In this document: piece after piece, positions 13,478 through 18,588 of the stretch
Position numbering within the stretch: the stretch's first letter is position 1
Layout of the letters: every line of letters starts with the position of its first letter
Assembly (NCBI GenBank): GCA_900315105.1
Contig: OMXX01000074.1
Span: 1 to 18,588 of the forward strand
DNA: 18,588 nt
Source: an uncultured Prevotellaceae bacterium
GTDB lineage: Bacteria > Bacteroidota > Bacteroidia > Bacteroidales > Bacteroidaceae
Direction of reading: 5' to 3'
The notes under the pieces: model-generated
What the model saw: the letters and a program-made list of their open reading frames with translations, nothing else
The model's database searches: none
What the model was told of the DNA's origin: nothing
Position numbers and translations under genes: made by a program

Positions 13478-13897
13478 ATGAAAAAGATTTTTAATTATGT
13501 ACTTGTGTTTGCAGTAGCTATCACGGGTATTACAAGTGTGTCATCGTGCAGTAAGGATGATGATGATGATGAGAAGGCTGAGGTTGTAGAATTACGTGCC
13601 AAGCTGAATGGCGAGTGGACTCTCGTGAAATATGATGGTGGGGATAATACCTGGGGAGAGTATATGAAGATTAAAGGAGATTCTATGATATGGAATAGCA
13701 GACTGAAGGGCGTAGATTCCAAGTATAAATTGACCTTCTATCCTGATTCTTCTTTTAATGCGGAATGTGTTTGGGCAAGTGATGATAGCTCTAATAATGA
13801 TTGGAAGTTCAAGATTACAATGATTACTTCTGATTCTTTGAAGACCAAAGATTCTTATAATAAGATTCGTGTTTTTGCCAGAGGATATTCTAAATAA
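13478..13897 (+). CDS. Small surface-exposed lipoprotein
   Basis: From MKKIFNYVLVFA (13478) this is 139 residues with a lipoprotein signal (SVSSC, lipidated Cys24) directly followed by SKDDDDDE. A Lys and acidic run just after the cysteine is the lipoprotein export signal known from Capnocytophaga and Bacteroides surface lipoproteins, so the protein should face the outside. The rest (LNGEWTLVKYDGG...SMIWNS...YKLTFYPDSSF) has alternating strand character, starting with a GEWTL segment as in lipocalin-like lipoproteins of this phylum; that fold is a guess. The longer frame from 13298 crosses the promoter and is rejected. It has its own promoter and shares a two-way terminator with the permease gene. 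Confidence 0.82.
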   Translation: MKKIFNYVLVFAVAITGITSVSSCSKDDDDDEKAEVVELRAKLNGEWTLVKYDGGDNTWGEYMKIKGDSMIWNSRLKGVDSKYKLTFYPDSSFNAECVWASDDSSNNDWKFKITMITSDSLKTKDSYNKIRVFARGYSK

Positions 13898-13931
13898 AAG
13901 CCTCTTTCGGATATTTTAGTAATAATAAATT

Positions 13932-13972
13932 AGCCCCTTGAAATACCTTTAGGAATAGTATCTCAAGGGGCT
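13932..13972. terminator. Two-way terminator between lipoprotein and permease genes
   Basis: AGCCCCTTGAAATAC (13932-13946) pairs with GTATCTCAAGGGGCT (13958-13972), a 15-bp stem with one wobble and an 11-nt loop. AT-rich tails follow on both strands. The two genes converge here, so it can serve both. Confidence 0.8.
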
Positions 13973-14000
13973 TATTATTGGAGTTATAACGGACTTGCTC

Positions 14001-15311
14001 TTATTCTGTGACGGTAAATCCGAGGGTCTCTATGGCTGAACGGATTTCGTTGATATCGGCATTACCGTCAATCTGAGCCTTACCTGAAGCAAGGTCAACG
14101 CTTGCAGATGTCACACCATTGCAACCGAGAATAGCCTTCTCCGCATTTGCCCGACAATGGTTGCAGTTCATTCCTTTGATTATTATTTCCATATCGTGAT
14201 TCTTTGTTGTTGTATCGCATGATTCCTCGTCGTGGCAATGACAATGGCTATGACCGCCATGATAGTGATGCCAACAGGCATTTATTAGCAGAAGTACGAG
14301 CACTCCTGTGCAAATCCATGAGAAGAGAGATGTTTCTTCATGACAGCATTCTGCTGATGGTGCTATGGTTGGTATGAACCATTCGCGAGGCAGAAGATGG
14401 TCTATTGCGAGTCCGAAGCCTACAGCACCTGCAATGATACTTGTCAGATACGTGATGAGCGTTTTCCTGCCCATAACCTTATTAATAACGAGTATGCTTG
14501 CCATATTGCAGGCAGGACCAGCCATGAGCAGAACCAGAGCCGAACCTGGCGTTAATCCCTTCAGCATCAGGGCTACTGCGATAGGAATACTTCCCGTAGC
14601 GCACAGATACATTGGTATGGCGAAGACGAGCACAAGTAGCATACTTGCCAATGAGTTGTCCTTGAATACCTCGAAGAATGAATCAGGCACAAGTACCGTT
14701 ATCAATCCTGCCACTATCAGGCCTATCATCAGCCATTTGCCTATATCCTCCATCATTTCAAGGAATGCGTAGGAAAGGGCTTCCTTTAACTTCCCAATAA
14801 AAGAATGTTCGTGCTCGTGTGAATGTTCGTGGTTGTGACCGCATCCACACTCACAATGAGCCTCTACAGGTTTGTTATGCTGACTTTCCTCTCCCTCCCT
14901 CGGGAGGGCTGGGGAGGGGTCTTTGTCCACCGCATTCACCATCTGTCCTCCGAACAATGCCGTCACGAATGCTATGATTGGGCGAGCTATAGCGAAGGGA
15001 AGTCCCATGAGCGAATAGGTGGCTATGATTGAGTCCACGCCTGTCTGTGGTGTTGCTATGAGGAATGAAGATACAGCCCCCTTGCTTGCCCCTTCCTTGC
15101 GAAGTGACATAGCCGTTGGAATCACTCCACAAGAGCAGAGTGGGAGAGGGATGCCGAAAAGTGCGGCGTAAAGCACGCTACTGAATGTAGGCTTGGCCAG
15201 ATATCTGCTGTATATCTGTCCTGGGATGAATGCGTGCATAAGTCCTGCAAGGAGGAATCCTAATAATAGGAAAGGAGACATTTCGTTGATGAGATGTAGT
15301 ATCTGTTCCAT
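14001..15311 (-). CDS. SO_0444-type Cu/Zn efflux permease with C-terminal HMA domain
   Basis: From MEQILHLINEMSP this is a 436-residue inner-membrane protein of the DUF318/ArsP-like permease family. It has two homologous helix sets: one holds PLPLCSCGVIPTAMSL (Cys59, Cys61) and ATPQTGVDS; the other holds CATGSIPIAVALMLKGL (Cys237) and AGPACNM (Cys268). The loop between them (about 150-170) is rich in His and Cys (AHCECGCGHNHEHSHEHEHS), and a second His/Cys cluster lies at 347-365. The C-terminus (373-436) is a heavy-metal-associated domain with GMNCNHC (Cys383, Cys386). All this fits export of copper or zinc. Residues 131-142 (DPSPALPREGEE) come from a palindromic repeat inserted in frame in the loop. 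Upstream the frame runs to 15374 through another repeat; those 21 codons are rejected. It is divergent from clpB. Confidence 0.85.
   Translation of the reverse strand: MEQILHLINEMSPFLLLGFLLAGLMHAFIPGQIYSRYLAKPTFSSVLYAALFGIPLPLCSCGVIPTAMSLRKEGASKGAVSSFLIATPQTGVDSIIATYSLMGLPFAIARPIIAFVTALFGGQMVNAVDKDPSPALPREGEESQHNKPVEAHCECGCGHNHEHSHEHEHSFIGKLKEALSYAFLEMMEDIGKWLMIGLIVAGLITVLVPDSFFEVFKDNSLASMLLVLVFAIPMYLCATGSIPIAVALMLKGLTPGSALVLLMAGPACNMASILVINKVMGRKTLITYLTSIIAGAVGFGLAIDHLLPREWFIPTIAPSAECCHEETSLFSWICTGVLVLLLINACWHHYHGGHSHCHCHDEESCDTTTKNHDMEIIIKGMNCNHCRANAEKAILGCNGVTSASVDLASGKAQIDGNADINEIRSAIETLGFTVTE
14886..14923 (-). repeat. Palindromic element in frame in the permease gene
   Basis: The sequence CCCTCCCTCGGGAGGG (about 14891-14906) and the flanking CTGGGGAGGGGTC resemble the GC-rich intergenic family. 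In the coding frame it reads DPSPALPREGEE. It lies in the loop between the two permease halves, just before the His-rich stretch, where extra residues should be tolerated. Confidence 0.65.
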
Positions 15312-15321
15312 ATAAAAAAGT

Positions 15322-15366
15322 GACCCCTGTCCCCGACCCTTTGCCCGTGAAGGGGCAAGGGGGTGG
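15322..15366. repeat. GC-rich palindromic repeat upstream of the permease gene
   Basis: CCCTTTGCCC, a short loop and GGGGCAAGGG form an imperfect stem (about 15337-15361), flanked by ACCCCTGTCCCC and GGGGGTGG. It belongs to the same GC-rich type and lies in the permease leader. It creates a false in-frame N-terminal extension (PLAPSRAKGRGQGS). Confidence 0.65.
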
Positions 15367-15428
15367 AAGTGCATGGGGAAGATTATAAATTAACAAACAT
15401 TCTTTATTTCGATTTTTATTTCTGAGTA

Positions 15429-15436
15429 CAAAGGTA
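15429..15436 (-). promoter_or_regulatory. -7 box of the efflux permease gene
   Basis: The minus strand reads TACCTTTG, an exact TAnnTTTG. The leader to the ATG at 15311 would be about 110 nt and contains the GC-rich palindrome. The expected -33 position (about 15456-15459) falls inside the palindrome listed next. Confidence 0.65.
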
Positions 15437-15445
15437 TATAAATGT

Positions 15446-15470
15446 CGGTGCAACGCTGTTGCAAACACCG
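15446..15470. promoter_or_regulatory. Palindrome over the -33 region of the permease promoter
   Basis: TGCAAC-GCT-GTTGCA (15449-15463) is perfectly symmetric, extended by CGGTG and CACCG with a 2-nt bulge. It lies where the -33 box of the permease promoter should be, a typical place for a repressor site. A metal-responsive regulator is plausible, but none is encoded nearby. Confidence 0.45.
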
Positions 15471-15476
15471 TCTTTC

Positions 15477-15520
15477 TGTCATAATGACACAAAAATCATC
15501 GCTATAACGTCATAATGGCA
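15477..15520. promoter_or_regulatory. Two copies of a GTCATAATGRCA palindrome upstream of clpB
   Basis: TGTCATAATGACA (15477-15489) is symmetric around its centre. The near copy GTCATAATGGCA (15509-15520) follows 31 bp later, about three turns of the helix, on the same DNA face. They lie between the two divergent genes, about 90-130 bp before clpB. No CIRCE element (TTAGCACTC-N9-GAGTGCTAA) is present, so another regulator would be involved. Confidence 0.45.
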
Positions 15521-15598
15521 TAGCGAATGTGCTTGGCAAATATGTTGTATTTGAAAAACTGAAATACTGAAAATTGAAAATAACATAATAATATAAAA

Positions 15599-15604
15599 GG
15601 GAGG
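15599..15604 (+). promoter_or_regulatory. Strong Shine-Dalgarno sequence of clpB
   Basis: GGGAGG lies 5 nt before the ATG at 15610. Most genes here, as in the phylum, have AT-rich leaders without such a site, so this one stands out and fixes the start codon. No perfect TAnnTTTG box was seen for clpB; the nearest is TGTATTTG at 15546-15553. Confidence 0.75.
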
Positions 15605-15609
15605 TAAAT

Positions 15610-18207
15610 ATGAATTTCGAAAAGTTTACAATCAAGGCACAACAAACGGTTCAAGAAGCCGTCAACGGTGCGCAACGCAGTGGTCAACAGACCATTGAGC
15701 CTGTTCATATCCTTCGTGCCATTCTCAACAAGGCACAGGATGTTGCAGGTTTCCTGTTCCAGAAGCAGGGCGTTAATCCACAACATATATCACAGGTGGT
15801 GGAGAGTGAGATAAATCATTTGCCAAAGGTATCTGGTGGCAACGGTCAGCCTTATCTTTCAAACGAAAGCAATCAGGTGTTTACCCGTGCTGAGGCTCTT
15901 GCTCAGGAGATGGGCGATGAGTTCGTTAGCGTGGAGACATTGTTCCTTGCTCTTGTTGAGGTTAACAGTACGGCAAGCCGTATCCTGAAGGATGCAGGTC
16001 TTAATAAGCAGAATGTATTGTCTGCCATAAAGGAACTGCGTCAGGGTAAGAATGTGAAGTCACAGTCGGCTGACGATAACTACCGCTCTCTGGAGAAATA
16101 TGCCAAGAACCTTGTGGCTGATGCCCGAGCTGGAAAACTCGACCCTGTAATCGGTCGTGATGATGAGATTCGTCGTGTACTCCAGATTCTTTCTCGCCGT
16201 ACTAAGAACAACCCTATATTAATAGGTGAGCCTGGTACTGGTAAGACTGCCATCGTCGAGGGTTTGGCACAGCGTATCGTTCGTGGTGATGTGCCTGAGA
16301 ACCTGAAGGATAAGATGCTCTATTCACTCGATATGGGTGCTCTTGTGGCAGGTGCGAAGTATAAGGGTGAGTTCGAGGAACGACTGAAGAGCGTCATCTC
16401 TGAGGTTACAGGTGCCGACGGTCGTATCATCCTCTTCATCGACGAGATTCACACCCTTGTGGGTGCTGGTGGCGGTGAGGGTGCTATGGATGCCGCTAAC
16501 ATCCTGAAACCTGCCCTTGCCCGTGGTGAACTGCGTGCCATAGGTGCAACAACCCTTAACGAGTATCAGAAATACTTCGAGAAGGATAAGGCTTTGGAGC
16601 GTCGATTCCAAACCGTCATGGTTGACGAGCCTGATGAGATGAGTGCTATATCCATACTCCGTGGCTTGAAGGAGCGTTATGAGAATCATCATCGTGTACG
16701 TATTCAGGATGATGCCTGCATAGCGGCCGTGAAACTCTCAGAGCGTTATATCTCCGACCGATTCCTGCCTGACAAGGCTATCGACCTTATGGACGAGGCG
16801 GCCGCCAAGCTTCGTATGGAGCGCGACTCTCTTCCAGAGGAATTGGACGAAAAGACACGTCGGTTGGCACAGCTCGAAATCGAGCGTGAGGCTATCAAGC
16901 GTGAAAATGATGAGGATAAACTCTCTCAGCTCAACAAGGAGATTGCCGACCTTCAGGAGGAGGTGAGCCAGTATAAGTCTAAGTGGCAGAGCGAGAAGGA
17001 ACTTGTCAACAAGATTCAGCAGAACAAACAGCAGATTGAGCAGTTGAAGTTCGAGGCTGAGCGTGCTGAGCGTGAAGGCAACTATGGCAAGGTGGCTGAG
17101 ATTCGCTATGGCAAACTGAAGGCTCTTGAGGATGAAATCCAAAGCATACAGTCACAGCTCCACTCTGCTCAGGGTGCTGAGGCTATGGTTAAGGAGGAGG
17201 TTACTGAAGATGACATAGCCGAGGTAGTAAGCCGTTGGACGGGTATTCCTGTCTCTCGCATGCTCCAGAGCGAGCGTGAGAAACTGCTTCATCTTGAAGA
17301 GGAATTGCACCACCGTGTTATCGGTCAGGATGAGGCAATAACAGCCGTCAGCGATGCTGTGCGCCGTTCACGTGCAGGCTTGCAAGACCCTAAGCGACCT
17401 ATCGCATCGTTCATCTTCCTTGGCACTACGGGTGTGGGTAAGACTGAGCTTGCCAAGGCTCTTGCCGACTATCTCTTCAACGATGAGACAATGATGACCC
17501 GAATTGACATGAGCGAGTATCAGGAGAAGTTCAGCGTCACTCGACTCATTGGTGCGCCTCCGGGATATGTGGGCTATGATGAGGGTGGTCAGCTAACTGA
17601 GGCTGTTCGTAGAAAGCCATATTCTGTGGTGCTCTTCGACGAGATAGAGAAAGCACATCCTGATGTGTTCAACATCCTGCTTCAGGTGCTTGACGATGGT
17701 CGATTGACCGACTCTAAAGGTCGTACCGTCAACTTCCGTAACACCATCATCATCATGACTTCTAACCTCGGCAGTCACCTCATTCAGGAGGAAATTAACA
17801 AGAATGGTGGTGCTCTAAATGCAGAACAGTCAGAGGCTCTCTATGGTCGTATCTCTGCTTTGCTGAAGCAGACTATCCGTCCGGAGTTCCTCAACCGTAT
17901 TGACGAGACCATCATGTTCACTCCTCTCAGCAAGGATGAGATTGCAGGTGTTGTTCGCTTGCAGATGAATGCCGTTAGCAAGATGCTGGAGCAACAAGGC
18001 TTCAACCTCCGCGTAACCGACAAGGCTGTGGATTATCTTGCTCAGGCAGGATTCGATCCAGAGTTCGGTGCTCGTCCTGTTAAGCGTGCTATCCAGCGCG
18101 ATGTGCTTAATGCGCTCAGTAAGTCGCTCCTTGCAGGTGAGGTTACTCGTGAGCATGAGATTATTATTGATGCTAACGATAATGGCATCATGTTCAGGTC
18201 CGCATAA
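15610..18207 (+). CDS. clpB: ATP-dependent chaperone / disaggregase ClpB
   Basis: This 865-residue AAA+ protein works with DnaK/DnaJ to pull apart protein aggregates after heat or other stress, in the cytoplasm as a hexamer. The domains appear in order: an N-terminal Clp repeat domain (about 1-145); the first ATPase module with Walker A GEPGTGKT (206-213), Walker B ILFIDEIH (near 278) and the pore segment [14 protein letters not shown] (248-260); a long coiled-coil middle domain (about 395-530, very rich in Glu, Lys and Gln); and the second ATPase module with Walker A GTTGVGKT (605-612), pore segment [13 protein letters not shown] and Walker [12 protein letters not shown] (Asp677, Glu678). 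The C-terminal domain ends near [10 protein letters not shown]. The length is normal and all catalytic motifs are present. It has a strong Shine-Dalgarno, possible operators and its own terminator. Confidence 0.98.
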   Translation: MNFEKFTIKAQQTVQEAVNGAQRSGQQTIEPVHILRAILNKAQDVAGFLFQKQGVNPQHISQVVESEINHLPKVSGGNGQPYLSNESNQVFTRAEALAQEMGDEFVSVETLFLALVEVNSTASRILKDAGLNKQNVLSAIKELRQGKNVKSQSADDNYRSLEKYAKNLVADARAGKLDPVIGRDDEIRRVLQILSRRTKNNPILIGEPGTGKTAIVEGLAQRIVRGDVPENLKDKMLYSLDMGALVAGAKYKGEFEERLKSVISEVTGADGRIILFIDEIHTLVGAGGGEGAMDAANILKPALARGELRAIGATTLNEYQKYFEKDKALERRFQTVMVDEPDEMSAISILRGLKERYENHHRVRIQDDACIAAVKLSERYISDRFLPDKAIDLMDEAAAKLRMERDSLPEELDEKTRRLAQLEIEREAIKRENDEDKLSQLNKEIADLQEEVSQYKSKWQSEKELVNKIQQNKQQIEQLKFEAERAEREGNYGKVAEIRYGKLKALEDEIQSIQSQLHSAQGAEAMVKEEVTEDDIAEVVSRWTGIPVSRMLQSEREKLLHLEEELHHRVIGQDEAITAVSDAVRRSRAGLQDPKRPIASFIFLGTTGVGKTELAKALADYLFNDETMMTRIDMSEYQEKFSVTRLIGAPPGYVGYDEGGQLTEAVRRKPYSVVLFDEIEKAHPDVFNILLQVLDDGRLTDSKGRTVNFRNTIIIMTSNLGSHLIQEEINKNGGALNAEQSEALYGRISALLKQTIRPEFLNRIDETIMFTPLSKDEIAGVVRLQMNAVSKMLEQQGFNLRVTDKAVDYLAQAGFDPEFGARPVKRAIQRDVLNALSKSLLAGEVTREHEIIIDANDNGIMFRSA

Positions 18208-18228
18208 CGTTTTCGATAAGCCAAATAG

Positions 18229-18255
18229 CCAAAACGATATTTACATCCGTTTTGG
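18229..18255 (+). repeat. 8-bp inverted repeat just past clpB
   Basis: CCAAAACG (18229-18236) and CGTTTTGG (18248-18255) pair perfectly with an 11-nt loop, 21 bp after the clpB stop. No T-run follows, so it is more likely a 3'-end structure than a terminator. Confidence 0.5.
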
Positions 18256-18330
18256 TATGGCGAGAAAAGGTAGGATGAAATCCAAAATAGTTTGTTTATA
18301 TTAGGTAAGTCAGTTTTAGTCAAAACATCG

Positions 18331-18368
18331 AGCCACCGTAGGAGTGATTCCTGCGGTGGCTTTTTTAT
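18331..18368 (+). terminator. Rho-independent terminator of clpB
   Basis: GCCACCGTAGGA (18332-18343) pairs with TCCTGCGGTGGC (18349-18360) with one wobble, followed by TTTTTTATTTT. This is a strong terminator about 125 bp past the clpB stop. Confidence 0.9.
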
Positions 18369-18410
18369 TTTACAAACGCTAAGATACAAATCCTAAAGAA
18401 GGAGAAATGA

Positions 18411-18588
18411 TCACTTGGCAATAACTTTCTTACCACCAGTGATATATATTCTGCCTTTTTCCATACTTTTTACCTTCTGACCATATATGTCATATATAAC
18501 TTCTGTGGCTTTCTTCTCCTCATTTTGTGTAATGGTATCAATACCTGTTTGAGCTTCCCCAACATAAAAAGAAAACTCGTCGCCAGTT
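18411..18588 (-). CDS. C-terminal end of a probable T9SS-secreted protein (partial)
   Basis: Only the last 58 residues are in the window; the gene runs off the right edge. Translated by hand it ends with EVIYDIYGQKVKSM, then GRIYITGGKKVIAK and the stop at 18411. This is the pattern (V/I)YDxxGxKV...KGxYIxxGKKVxxK of C-terminal sorting domains that route proteins through the type IX secretion system in Prevotella and Bacteroides relatives. The preceding part contains TGIDTITQNEEKK, a typical linker before such tails. The catalytic or binding part of the protein is outside the window, so its activity cannot be stated. It converges on clpB. It links with porT at the left of the window only by pathway, not by operon. 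Confidence 0.72.
   Translation of the reverse strand, partial: TGDEFSFYVGEAQTGIDTITQNEEKKATEVIYDIYGQKVKSMEKGRIYITGGKKVIAK

Noticed and set aside
15312..15374. Longer start of the efflux permease at 15374.
   Set aside because: The added codons are repeat-derived (PLAPSRAKGRGQGS), while the first membrane helix begins normally after MEQILHLINE.
15477..15520. A CIRCE/HrcA site before clpB.
   Set aside because: The palindrome sequence and spacing do not match TTAGCACTC-N9-GAGTGCTAA.

Overview
The window looks like chromosomal DNA of a Prevotella-type member of the Bacteroidota. The evidence is the repeated Bacteroidota promoter signature (a TAnnTTTG -7 box, often with TTTG about 20 bp upstream), a PorT protein of the type IX secretion system (T9SS), a T9SS-like C-terminal sorting tail at the right edge, a lipoprotein with a C-S-K-D-D-D-D surface-export signal, and the gene order DUF1599 - DoxX-like - tpiA - SPOR - folE, which I recall as conserved in Bacteroidales. 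Most genes are recognisable housekeeping genes. The unusual content is in the repeats and in how they affect genes.

Layout. 1-560 has no convincing gene. It holds two inverted-repeat structures, one enclosing four GC-rich hairpins, followed by the terminator of a small 2x[4Fe-4S] ferredoxin gene (560-727, minus). From 895 to 6800 a minus-strand run reads, in transcription order, DUF1599, DoxX-like/BT_3928-like, tpiA, SPOR protein, folE, xth (exonuclease III) and porT. By eye its only clear promoter lies at 6918-6948, and several junctions carry inverted repeats. The DoxX-like and tpiA frames are continuous, so they read as one 687-codon ORF. A lipoprotein gene (minus) and the tRNA CCA-adding enzyme gene (plus) diverge from about 7500. 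The 3' end of cca is present twice, at 9058-9160 and 10109-10211, on either side of a secreted protein of unknown function.

After a repeat-rich gap (10220-10600) comes a minus-strand ECF sigma / anti-sigma-like / secreted unknown operon (13161 to 10603). Divergent from it is a surface lipoprotein gene (13478-13897). This converges on a Cu/Zn efflux permease of the SO_0444 type with a C-terminal HMA domain (14001-15311, minus). The permease is divergent from clpB (15610-18207), and their shared spacer holds palindromes that look like operators. The window ends with the 3' end of a T9SS-type secreted protein gene on the minus strand.

The most interesting signal is a family of GC-rich palindromic elements (arms built from CCCCT/AGGGG and CCTCxC) in intergenic gaps and also apparently in frame inside genes: twice in the CCA-adding enzyme and once in the permease. 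They also add spurious in-frame N-terminal extensions to folE and to the permease. Other low-complexity inverted repeats (GTGAAAAGTGAA, CAACACCCAAC, AGTAAATT and TCCTCCATCAG types) mark other gene boundaries. The in-frame behaviour resembles the palindromic elements known from Rickettsia; whether it is mobile or regulatory here is inference. No rRNA, tRNA, CRISPR array or intact transposase gene was seen.
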